A stretch of 64,000 nucleotides of DNA from Saprospiraceae bacterium (GTDB taxonomy: Bacteria > Bacteroidota > Bacteroidia > Chitinophagales > Saprospiraceae). The notes below the pieces were generated by a model, which was not told the DNA's origin, made no database searches, and was given only the letters and a program-made list of their open reading frames with translations. The DNA is taken from assembly GCA_020631355.1 (NCBI GenBank), contig JAHDHL010000021.1, forward strand, positions 1 to 64,000, read 5' to 3'. The position numbers and the translations under genes were made by a program. Positions 43,456-51,496 of this stretch are shown here, one piece after another (position 1 is the stretch's first letter; each line of letters starts with the position of its first letter).

Positions 43456-45114
43456 CTATCCAGCCACCTCATCCAAAATCAATTGGACTTCAGCCTTGAG
43501 TTTATCAGAAGTAAATGGTTTGGTAACATAAGCATTCATCCCCGCCTCAAAAGCCCTACGCCTTTCTTCTTGCAAAGCAGATGCCGTCATTGCAATGATA
43601 GGTATGGAACGATTCGGATTCTGAGACTCCGTTCGAATACCGTGCGTGGATTCTATTCCGTTCATCACTGGCATATGGATATCCATCAATACCAAATCAT
43701 ACTGATTATCCCTAGAAAGCTCCAAGCCAATCTTACCATTCCCTGCAATATCAAAAACACATCCCCAATTCTTCAGCATGATAGAAATGATACGTTGATT
43801 GAATTCATCATCCTCAACCACCAAAACCTTCATTCCATTCAAATCCTTACGGGATTCGGCGGTATTCGAAAATTGGATATTAGAAATGGACTCACCTGAA
43901 TCTTTCAGAGGAAGTTGGAAAACTACCTCTGTACCTTTCCCTACTTCTGATTTCACATGGATTTCTCCACCCATCAGTCCTACCAATTCCTTGACAATAG
44001 CCAAACCGAGTCCCGTACCACCAAATCGACGATTCATACCTGATTCGGCTTGTTTGAACTTATCAAAAATCACATCAATCTTCTCTGGCGCAATCCCCAA
44101 GCCTGTATCCCGAACGGTAAAAGCACAATACAACACGTCATCATCACGACGCATTACCCTAACGCCTACACCCACCTCACCATGCTTGGTAAACTTGACG
44201 GCATTACTCATCAGATTAATTAGCACCTGATTCAGACGGGTAGGGTCGCCAATCACATAATTCGGAAAAGCATCAGAATCATCCACCAACAAGCGAATGT
44301 CCTTATCCCTAATCTTATTCTCATAAATCCGGAGAACACTGGAAACCAAATATTTCAAATCGAATTTCTTCTCCTCGAATGTAAGTTCACCAGCTTCGAT
44401 TTTTGACAAATCAAGGATATTATCCAATAAATTCAAAAGGAGATTGGAGGAATATGTAAGTGAAGTGAGGTGTTCCTCTTGTACAGGATTCAAATCCGTA
44501 TTGGATAACACCTGAATGGTTCCGATGACGGCATGCATAGGATTCCTAATCTCATGACTCATGGTAGCCAAGAACTGTTTCTCCGCTTCCTGCGCCCGAA
44601 TTCGCCTTTCTGTTTCCAGAAACAATTCCCTATGGGACATGGCCCCCTCAATGGAAACAGCAAATTTCTTTACCACATTCAACAATTGGTTCAATTCCAT
44701 ATCGGAAAAGCCTCCTTCCTTGAATGTAGTCATCTTAAGAAATCCGAATTCTTTGAGACGATATATCACATAAGCTGCTCCCTCCACATCCTTTTCCTGA
44801 ACAATCTTGGGATAATCCGCTTCGGAGGCATCCATTTTGAAGAAAGGCTTATTCACCAAACGCCCCAGTATATAGTCTGTATCATGTAATACATCTTTCT
44901 TGTAGACCCTGGCGCTTGGAGATGCAAAGGCTAAACCACAGGTATTATCCGAGGGGTCATTGACCCACACGGAAGCTACGGCCACTCGTTTCCTTGCCAT
45001 GAGCAAGGTGAGGAATTTCTCACAATTCTCATGTAAATCCAAGGAAGACCCTACGGCTAGGGACAACTCATACAAGAGAGAGATGTCCTGAATGATTTTA
45101 CTCTTATCAAGCAT
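43456..45114 (-). CDS. Hybrid sensor histidine kinase with receiver domain
   Basis: This is a 552-residue cytoplasmic protein without membrane segments. Residues about 8-160 are GAF-like (LYELSLAVGSSLDLHENCEKFLTLL). The HisKA H-box is FLATMSHEIRNPMH with His187. The ATPase domain has the N-box (about 295-310), DTGLGI, FDKFKQA and GGTGLGLAIVKEL. The C-terminal receiver (428-552) has EDD at 444-446, Asp478 in LVLMDIHMPVMNG, MTAS and KPF, so phosphotransfer residues are all intact. It is 47 bp downstream of a FIST-domain gene on the same strand, which probably provides its input. The output partner (Hpt protein and response regulator) is not in the window. Confidence 0.93.
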   Translation of the reverse strand: MLDKSKIIQDISLLYELSLAVGSSLDLHENCEKFLTLLMARKRVAVASVWVNDPSDNTCGLAFASPSARVYKKDVLHDTDYILGRLVNKPFFKMDASEADYPKIVQEKDVEGAAYVIYRLKEFGFLKMTTFKEGGFSDMELNQLLNVVKKFAVSIEGAMSHRELFLETERRIRAQEAEKQFLATMSHEIRNPMHAVIGTIQVLSNTDLNPVQEEHLTSLTYSSNLLLNLLDNILDLSKIEAGELTFEEKKFDLKYLVSSVLRIYENKIRDKDIRLLVDDSDAFPNYVIGDPTRLNQVLINLMSNAVKFTKHGEVGVGVRVMRRDDDVLYCAFTVRDTGLGIAPEKIDVIFDKFKQAESGMNRRFGGTGLGLAIVKELVGLMGGEIHVKSEVGKGTEVVFQLPLKDSGESISNIQFSNTAESRKDLNGMKVLVVEDDEFNQRIISIMLKNWGCVFDIAGNGKIGLELSRDNQYDLVLMDIHMPVMNGIESTHGIRTESQNPNRSIPIIAMTASALQEERRRAFEAGMNAYVTKPFTSDKLKAEVQLILDEVAG

Positions 45115-45161
45115 ACTACTACTTAAATAAGCTTCGATTCATTTTGTTTATGCACCCGTAT

Positions 45162-46286
45162 TTATCCGGGTATATTATTGAAAACACCGACAACCAATGT
45201 CTTATTGAAAAAGACCAGATAGTCATTCCCATACGAGGATATTTCACCTAGGCTCAATACACCCTCTGAAACGATTCCCTTATTGGAATGATCCAATGTT
45301 TCCCTGATGGCTCCTAGCTCATCCGTAAAATTGTCTTCCAAGAACAATGTCCTTGAAATACAATCGACGACCAATGCTTCAGTCAGTGTTCCTGGATTGT
45401 GCTCTGTTGCCTGTTCAACTGCAGAATGTGCTGCAGAAACGAGATGCTCATTCACACCTTTCATGATATAGAGAACAGTATTCTCCGGAACATCACCCAC
45501 ACAAATCAGTTCACCGTTCTCTCCCTTAAAGAGAGGGTCCCGAACCACTTCTTCCTGCCCTTCCTTGAACATTCCAAAAGGATATCCCTTGGCTATATCA
45601 AAAAAGTTATCATCATTGATTTCTTGACCAGAATCCTCTTTGATGTATTCCTTATACACCTCAAAGGCATTTTGCCAATTCAACTCAAAAATGGTGTTCT
45701 GATCTGTTTTCGTCGCAACAAAAGGACCCGCAATTTTTTGCCATCCGTGTTTAACACCTAAACCTGCACTCATATTCGTGATACAGATGATAGCAGCATC
45801 TTCGAAGAAACCCTCATTATTGAATAAACAGGGTTGCTGTTTTAAGCTGAGGCTTCCTGCGCCCCCACCTATGAAACCAAGATCATTACCGAAATGGTTG
45901 TGTAGGTACTCCAAACAACCAGAGATATTGGTTGTCAAACCATCCACGAATAAAAATGCAGCTGGTTTCACATTCCTATCAAATGTACTCAGGACATCCG
46001 GCAGATTGAATTGTCCACTACTGACATGCTTCATGAGAACAGGAGGAAACAAGGTTGGTATTTTCTTGATGATGCAACCTGTCTTGTAGGTATTCATCTC
46101 ATGGATGATACTCGGAAAAACACCTCCGAAAAAGTGAATGTCCAATTCATCCAAGGCTTTGACCAATGATGGGTAGTCAATGGTCGTTTCCTCGCCAAAT
46201 GCGAGGAAAATAGCATCATTTTTTTGGGGGTTGAGGGTTTTAACGTCACCTACTATGTCTTCTAATTGGTGTGCTTCACAATACAT
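45162..46286 (-). CDS. FIST domain sensor protein
   Basis: This is a 374-residue soluble protein with FIST N (about 20-215: AIFLAFGEETTIDYPSLVKAL, FFGGVFPSIIHE, FVDGLTTNISGCLEYL, FIGGGAGSL) and FIST C (about 225-355: FEVYKEYIKED, FDIAKGYPFGMF, SAVEQA, VDCISRTLFLEDNF, EGVLSLGEI). FIST domains sense small ligands, possibly amino acids, and are often paired with kinases or cyclases. The gene lies directly upstream of the hybrid kinase, so the two probably form a sensor-kinase operon with the signal detected in the cytoplasm. No signal peptide was seen. Confidence 0.9.
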   Translation of the reverse strand: MYCEAHQLEDIVGDVKTLNPQKNDAIFLAFGEETTIDYPSLVKALDELDIHFFGGVFPSIIHEMNTYKTGCIIKKIPTLFPPVLMKHVSSGQFNLPDVLSTFDRNVKPAAFLFVDGLTTNISGCLEYLHNHFGNDLGFIGGGAGSLSLKQQPCLFNNEGFFEDAAIICITNMSAGLGVKHGWQKIAGPFVATKTDQNTIFELNWQNAFEVYKEYIKEDSGQEINDDNFFDIAKGYPFGMFKEGQEEVVRDPLFKGENGELICVGDVPENTVLYIMKGVNEHLVSAAHSAVEQATEHNPGTLTEALVVDCISRTLFLEDNFTDELGAIRETLDHSNKGIVSEGVLSLGEISSYGNDYLVFFNKTLVVGVFNNIPG

Positions 46287-46420
46287 AGCTTGATTGACTT
46301 TTTTATTAATTACGGAAATATAGACGCTTTGTTCCTATTATTTATGATTTTATACGATTATCATTCCAATATTTGTAATTTGACGAATTATCGTGACAAT
46401 CATAAATTCATCTCAAAACC

Positions 46421-46948
46421 ATGTTTGGTACAAAAGGACTACAATTATCTTTTATTTGTTCTACAATCTTCTTCTTGGTCATCCAATTGTGGGCTTGTAA
46501 GCCCCAACAGATTAACCACCCCGTAGAACTGGACAAGGAAGCATTGGCATTCTCAAAAAGTGTTGTACAAACATATTTTGATAAGGATTGTGATACATAC
46601 TATGGAATGCTGAGCCCAGAATTGTTTGCATTGGATGGCGACGGGCTCATCAGTAAGGAATCCCTTGCAGACCGTTATTGCAGCAATGTCGAAAAAGCAA
46701 TCAGGGATAATGAGAAAAACTTCACTGATTACATCAAGGATTTTGAATTAGAAGTAATCGACATTCCAACCCTTGAGAACAAGTATAATATGAAAATGCC
46801 TGACTACTACTCAGCTGACCCATCGGATTTCCTATTCAGTGGAAGCAAAAGGAGAGTAGAGTCAAGCTCCATGTATATATGGGATGATATGTTCCTATTC
46901 CTTGTGAGAAAGGAAAATGGCAAATGGGTAGTAAAGGGAGGAATATGA
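46421..46948 (+). CDS. Hypothetical lipoprotein
   Basis: This is a 175-residue protein with a lipoprotein signal (hydrophobic core, LWAC with Cys26). The body has FSKSVVQTYFDKDCDTYYGML and a C-terminal MFLFLVRKENGKWVVKGG. The final strand is like those of NTF2/SnoaL-fold small lipoproteins, but I cannot assign a family. The stop overlaps the ATG of the glycosyltransferase by 4 bp (ATGA), so the two are translationally coupled. Confidence 0.75.
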   Translation: MFGTKGLQLSFICSTIFFLVIQLWACKPQQINHPVELDKEALAFSKSVVQTYFDKDCDTYYGMLSPELFALDGDGLISKESLADRYCSNVEKAIRDNEKNFTDYIKDFELEVIDIPTLENKYNMKMPDYYSADPSDFLFSGSKRRVESSSMYIWDDMFLFLVRKENGKWVVKGGI

Positions 46949-47823
46949 AAGTAAGTGGTTGTTCATTCATTAAGGATGCAATCCTGTACGACTATCCCAT
47001 CCTTGAAGCCATACAATCCATTCTTCCACTTTGTGATGAATTCATTATAACTGTCGGAGCGTCATCCGACAAGACTATGGAACTCATCCAATCCATTGAA
47101 CATCCCAAAATCAAAATCATTCCCACAATCTGGGATGAATCATTAAGAAAAGGAGGTAAGGTCCTAGCGGTGGAAACAGATAAGGCCCTGCAACATGTGA
47201 GTCCTGATAGTGATTGGATTTTTTATATCCAAGGAGATGAAGTCGTTCATGAGTCGGATTGGGATACCATCCGAAAAGGGATGCAACATCATCTTGAAAA
47301 TACAAGAGTAGATGGTCTCTTGTTCCAATACCACCATTTTTTCGGCTCCTATGATTATGTAGGCATCTCATCTAATTGGTATCCGCATGAAATCAGAATC
47401 ATTAGGAATGACAAGACCATATATTCATACGGTGATGCACAAGGATTCAGAAAAGGAACTGATGAAAAATTGAATGTAGTACCCATTCCTGCACATATTT
47501 ATCATTATGGTTGGGTAAAGGACCCCAGAACCATGCAAAAAAAGAGGGAGAACTTCAGTAAGTATTGGTATGATGATGAATGGATAGAAAAAAACATGGT
47601 TCCCATTGACGCCTTTGATTATGGAAGTGTAGTTCATAAAATGGATAAGTTCAAAGGGACACATCCATTGGTCATGAAAGATAGAATCCAACAGAAAAAT
47701 TGGCAATTCGAATCTGATCTCTCATTTGAACGTACACCCATCAAGGAAAAAGCCAAATCATTCCTAAAACATTACCTGGGAATGGACTTTTCATATAAGA
47801 ATTATAAAATCATCAAACCTTAG
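46945..47823 (+). CDS. Glycosyltransferase family 2
   Basis: This is a 292-residue cytoplasmic GT-A protein. GCSFIKDAILYDYPILEAIQ, CDEFIITVGASSDKTMELI and DSDWIFYIQGDEVV (the aspartate region for sugar-nucleotide binding) are visible. The ATG at 46945 is preferred because GGGAGGAA lies 6-13 bases upstream and it overlaps the previous stop as ATGA. An in-frame ATG at 46924 lies inside the upstream gene. Acceptor and sugar are unknown. It is close in sequence style to small GT2 enzymes acting in surface glycan or glycolipid synthesis. The APH-fold kinase gene starts 2 bp after its stop. Confidence 0.88.
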   Translation: MKVSGCSFIKDAILYDYPILEAIQSILPLCDEFIITVGASSDKTMELIQSIEHPKIKIIPTIWDESLRKGGKVLAVETDKALQHVSPDSDWIFYIQGDEVVHESDWDTIRKGMQHHLENTRVDGLLFQYHHFFGSYDYVGISSNWYPHEIRIIRNDKTIYSYGDAQGFRKGTDEKLNVVPIPAHIYHYGWVKDPRTMQKKRENFSKYWYDDEWIEKNMVPIDAFDYGSVVHKMDKFKGTHPLVMKDRIQQKNWQFESDLSFERTPIKEKAKSFLKHYLGMDFSYKNYKIIKP

Positions 47824-47825
47824 TC

Positions 47826-48746
47826 ATGTCTCATCATCATCAAGGTGAATTACGGGGGATTCCACCAGCAGAAGTGGATATCTCACCTGCACTCATCCAA
47901 CAACTTCTGAGGGAGCAATTCCCTGAACATGCTGAGAAAGATATTTGGTACCTAAGCGCTGGCTGGGACAATGATATGTATAGGGTAGGGAATGAATTAA
48001 TGGTCAGGATTCCAAGAAGATTCATAGCCGTTGAACTCATTGAGAATGAACAAAGATACCTCCCTTTATTGCGCTCCCGAATTGATTCCCGAATCAATAT
48101 GCCTGTCCCAATATCCAATGGGCAACCCAGTGACATATTCCCATGGCCCTGGACCATCCTCAAATGGCAAGAAGGAAAGATGGCTTTCCAATCGGCTCCA
48201 CTGTCGAACCAGATCGAACCTCTTGCCGATTTCCTCCAACAACTACACCAACCCGCTCCGCCCGATGTACCGCAAAGCGAGGTAAGGGGTATTCCATTAA
48301 AAGAACGGGAAGCATCATACTCACAACAATTGGATCTCCTCAAAAAATCATCGAATCTCATCACTCCGAACGTCACTAAGATTTGGAATGAGGCTGTCAA
48401 TACGAAAGTTCCGAAAGAGAGAAAATGGATGCATGGAGATTTGCATCCTAGGAATGTATTGGTTCATCAGGGAAGAATCAATGCCCTGATAGATTGGGGA
48501 GACCTGAATGCAGGTGATGTAGCAACCGACTTATCATGTGTCTGGATGCTGTTCGAACAACAAGAGGATAGGAAAAGATTCTTCGATTACTATACAACGG
48601 ACAAAGCTACCATCAAAAGGGCTTTGGGCTGGGCCATTGTCTTTGGAGCCATATTCCTAGAAGTCGGATTAGGCAACAGACCAGAATATCATCAAGTAGG
48701 AAAGCAGACACTGGAAAGGGTACATGCAGATTATGGAATCTTTTGA
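47826..48746 (+). CDS. Aminoglycoside phosphotransferase (APH)-fold small-molecule kinase
   Basis: This is a 306-residue protein kinase-like enzyme. Visible are YLSAGWDNDMYRVGNELMVRIPRR (split: LSAGWDNDMYRVG and MVRIPRR, glycine loop and lysine-equivalent region), the catalytic loop WMHGDLHPRNVLV and the metal-binding IDWGDLNAGD. These are the marks of the APH/choline kinase family, which phosphorylates aminoglycosides, macrolides, sugars or choline. Nothing here shows an antibiotic substrate. The ATG is 2 bp after the glycosyltransferase stop, so they are co-translated and may act on related sugars or alcohols. Confidence 0.87.
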   Translation: MSHHHQGELRGIPPAEVDISPALIQQLLREQFPEHAEKDIWYLSAGWDNDMYRVGNELMVRIPRRFIAVELIENEQRYLPLLRSRIDSRINMPVPISNGQPSDIFPWPWTILKWQEGKMAFQSAPLSNQIEPLADFLQQLHQPAPPDVPQSEVRGIPLKEREASYSQQLDLLKKSSNLITPNVTKIWNEAVNTKVPKERKWMHGDLHPRNVLVHQGRINALIDWGDLNAGDVATDLSCVWMLFEQQEDRKRFFDYYTTDKATIKRALGWAIVFGAIFLEVGLGNRPEYHQVGKQTLERVHADYGIF

Positions 48747-48803
48747 CAACACTATGATTCCCCTCTTGTTCGTATATTAATTTTATAAGGAAATCCGATT
48801 CCA

Positions 48804-50390
48804 ATGAAGACATTATCCGTTCCATACTTTTATATCATTATTATATCTCTAATCGCTTGCCAGAGTACTTCTGACCATGATTCACCAGCAATGAAAGATT
48901 CCATCAACATCCATCCTGAAATTACTATTGACGAAATAAGGACATCCTTGGAAAACAAGGAATATTCCATTAGTCAATTGACCCAGTTCTACCTCAATAG
49001 AATTGAGGCCATAGACAAGAATGGCCCAAAATTGAATGCGGTACTCACCATTAATCCTGATGCGATGACCATTGCCCAACAATTGGATGAAGAAATGGAA
49101 CAAGGACAAATAAGAGGACCACTACACGGCATTCCAGTGCTACTCAAGGATAACATTGACACCCATGATAAGATGCCCTGTACTGCAGGAGCGATTCCCA
49201 TGAAAAATTCATTCCCTCTAAAAGACAGCCCCTTGGCTTCACAACTAAGGGATGCAGGAGCTGTCATATTAGGCAAAACCAATCTCAGTGAATGGGCCAA
49301 TTTCCATTCTAGTTTCTCATCCAGTGGTTGGAGTGGTTTGGGAGGACAAACGAATAATCCATACGAGTTAAGCCGGAATCCTTGTGGTTCCTCTGCAGGC
49401 TCAGGAGTTGCTGTATCAGCGAATCTTTGTGTCATAGCCATTGGAACAGAAACCAATGGTTCCATTGTCTGTCCATCCAATAACAATGGTATTGTAGGAA
49501 TCAAACCAACGGTAGGACTTATCAGTCGAAGTGGTATCATACCCATATCATTCACCCAGGATACCGGCGGCCCCATGAGTAGAACAGTCACGGATGCAGC
49601 TATCTGTTTGGGTACATTGACCCAAGAAGACCCTAACGATACCAAGACTACACAAGAGGGTAGGAAACCACAAAAGGACTACACCCCGAACCCTGCTGTG
49701 AAGGACCTGAGTGGAAAAAGGATAGGATATTTCAAAAAGCCACTGAACGGGAATGTGAGAATGACCCAAATCATGGACCAAACAGTCAAGGATTTTGAAG
49801 CACTGGGCGCAACCATTATTGAGATTGACCATATCATGGATGATGATGTAGGGAACAAGTCATATGAGGTGTTATTATATGAATTCAAGGATGGTCTGAA
49901 TAAATATTTTGAATCACTTGGCGAAAATGGAGCAGTAAAGAGTTTGGAAGATCTGATAGAACAAACCTTTTCAGATGATACGGAAATGCAGTATTTCGAC
50001 CATGAATTACTAAAGATTTCGCAATCCAAGGGAGATTTGAATGATAAGGAATATCAGGAAGCATTGGCATTTATTATGAATAAAAGCCGAAAAGAGGGTA
50101 TTGATAAAGTAATGAATGAACATAATCTGGATGCCATCATTACTCCTACCGGAAGTCCGGCCTGGAAAACAGACCTTACGAATGGAGACAACTTCGGTGG
50201 TATATTCAGTTCTTCACCTGCTGCCATTTCAGGTTATCCGAGTATTACACTCCCGATGGGACAGATGGATGGTTTACCCGTGAATGTATCCATATTCGGT
50301 AGGGCCTGGACAGAAGCAGAATTGATTCAGATTGCATATTGTTACGAACAAAAGACCCAACATCGATTCAGCCCAACGTATAAGCCGTAA
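48804..50390 (+). CDS. Amidase signature family lipoprotein
   Basis: This is a 528-residue lipoprotein (Cys19 in SLIAC) with an amidase signature domain. The Ser-cisSer-Lys triad is visible: Lys115 in PVLLKDNIDT, the cis-Ser in NPCGSSAGSG (about 196) and the nucleophile Ser220 in GTETNGSIVCPS. The Gly before Gly-Ser-Ser is replaced by Cys in CGSSAG. GLISRSGIIPISFTQDTGGPM is also typical. It should hydrolyse an amide bond in the periplasm or at the surface; the substrate is unknown. It lies 57 bp after the kinase and ends at a strong terminator. Confidence 0.92.
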   Translation: MKTLSVPYFYIIIISLIACQSTSDHDSPAMKDSINIHPEITIDEIRTSLENKEYSISQLTQFYLNRIEAIDKNGPKLNAVLTINPDAMTIAQQLDEEMEQGQIRGPLHGIPVLLKDNIDTHDKMPCTAGAIPMKNSFPLKDSPLASQLRDAGAVILGKTNLSEWANFHSSFSSSGWSGLGGQTNNPYELSRNPCGSSAGSGVAVSANLCVIAIGTETNGSIVCPSNNNGIVGIKPTVGLISRSGIIPISFTQDTGGPMSRTVTDAAICLGTLTQEDPNDTKTTQEGRKPQKDYTPNPAVKDLSGKRIGYFKKPLNGNVRMTQIMDQTVKDFEALGATIIEIDHIMDDDVGNKSYEVLLYEFKDGLNKYFESLGENGAVKSLEDLIEQTFSDDTEMQYFDHELLKISQSKGDLNDKEYQEALAFIMNKSRKEGIDKVMNEHNLDAIITPTGSPAWKTDLTNGDNFGGIFSSSPAAISGYPSITLPMGQMDGLPVNVSIFGRAWTEAELIQIAYCYEQKTQHRFSPTYKP

Positions 50391-50415
50391 TGGGATTATT
50401 GGATTCTGATAAACA

Positions 50416-50446
50416 ACAAAGGCGGCTCTAAAAGAGCCGCCTTTGT
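50416..50446. terminator. Strong terminator between amidase and carbonic anhydrase genes
   Basis: A perfect 14-bp GC-rich stem (ACAAAGGCGGCTCT at 50416-50429 with 50433-50446) and AAA loop lie between convergent genes. Confidence 0.9.
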
Positions 50447-50470
50447 AATGCAATATGGGAATATTTCCAA

Positions 50471-51037
50471 TTAAAGGAAATCCACCTTACCAGTGTCAAG
50501 GTTGTAGTAAGCAGGGAAGATTTTCACTCCACCAGACTCAACACCATTTTTGATGATAGCTGATCTATTCATTAAATCATCGGCTGTCATCTGTGCATTC
50601 TTTCTTACTACATCATTCACTTCCGCACCTGAGCCACAAGCAGAAATGGCTGGGGTGATATGCGATAGTAAATGATTGATATTATAACCGTTGTCACCAC
50701 CATTGATTGCAGCAGTAACGGCACCACAACTCTGGTGACCCAATACTACGATAGCTTTTGTTCCGCAATGAGCCACAGCATATTCAATACTTCCGATAGA
50801 AGAACTATTGGCTACATTACCGGCTACACGAACCACAAACAACTCACCCAATCCTGTATCGAATGCCAATTCAGGCACCACACGACTGTCAGCACAACTT
50901 AAAATGATAGCATAAGGCGCTTGTCCTCCAACAAGGGATTCTCTCCTACTACTATCCTGTAATTTACCATCTAGATGGTCTTTCACGAATCTGGCATTTC
51001 CTGCCTTGAGTCTTTCGATTACTTCCTCTACTGTCAT
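50471..51037 (-). CDS. Beta-class carbonic anhydrase
   Basis: This is a 188-residue enzyme that interconverts CO2 and bicarbonate. The zinc ligands are Cys48 (in SCADSR), His101 and Cys104 (in LGHQSCGAV), with the Asp50-Arg52 dyad. It is near minimal length for the beta class and has no signal peptide, so it is cytoplasmic. It is divergent from a SulP transporter 459 bp away. Together they could supply and trap bicarbonate, as in other bacteria where SulP and carbonic anhydrase genes are neighbours; this is inferred. Confidence 0.95.
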   Translation of the reverse strand: MTVEEVIERLKAGNARFVKDHLDGKLQDSSRRESLVGGQAPYAIILSCADSRVVPELAFDTGLGELFVVRVAGNVANSSSIGSIEYAVAHCGTKAIVVLGHQSCGAVTAAINGGDNGYNINHLLSHITPAISACGSGAEVNDVVRKNAQMTADDLMNRSAIIKNGVESGGVKIFPAYYNLDTGKVDFL

Positions 51038-51496
51038 AATGATTTATTGTATAATGAGATGGAAAATGGTTAGGAATAACCTTACTAAAAATGCTAAAAT
51101 AACGTAAGAATCAAAAAGTAAGCAATAAAACAACATCCTGATTTATTGTTTCAGACTAATATTACCTAACAGTGGATTCCCAAAAAGAAAAATTTACAAA
51201 TCATATTGATTAGCGTTGTAAACATTTTTTATAAATTACGAGTCATACGATATTCTTAGTCTCTTTTTTGAACAAAATAAAACATACCCCTATTCCATTA
51301 ACGTAGAGTAATATCAATGTTATACTACCCAAACATACCAACAAGAATTGACTCTTATTGGTATTGTATATGGATATCAAAATCATTGATATCCTTTGGC
51401 GAATAACAAGTTGTCCAAAAGGAAAGAAAAGAAGACAACAAATCAGGTATCAGTAGATGGTGATTGATAATGATATAACGCTTTTAACTTACTATT
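51038..51496. promoter_or_regulatory. Divergent regulatory region between carbonic anhydrase and SulP genes
   Basis: This is 459 bp of AT-rich sequence without a gene. It holds a perfect 9-bp inverted repeat, GGATATCAA/TTGATATCC (51372-51380 and 51386-51394). CCTTTGG and CCAAAAGG flank the next 15 bases (51392-51422), a possible operator for the SulP gene. No exact TAnnTTTG box was found for either gene. Confidence 0.4.

Noticed and set aside
46318-46336. Extra iteron copy (TAGACGCTTTGTTCC)
   Set aside because: It resembles the weaker variants near 40240 and 40662 but is a single isolated copy lacking the mirrored flanks. Chance is likely.
47826-48746. Aminoglycoside resistance gene
   Set aside because: Only the APH/choline-kinase fold is visible. 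Context (glycosyltransferase, amidase) does not point to antibiotic modification.
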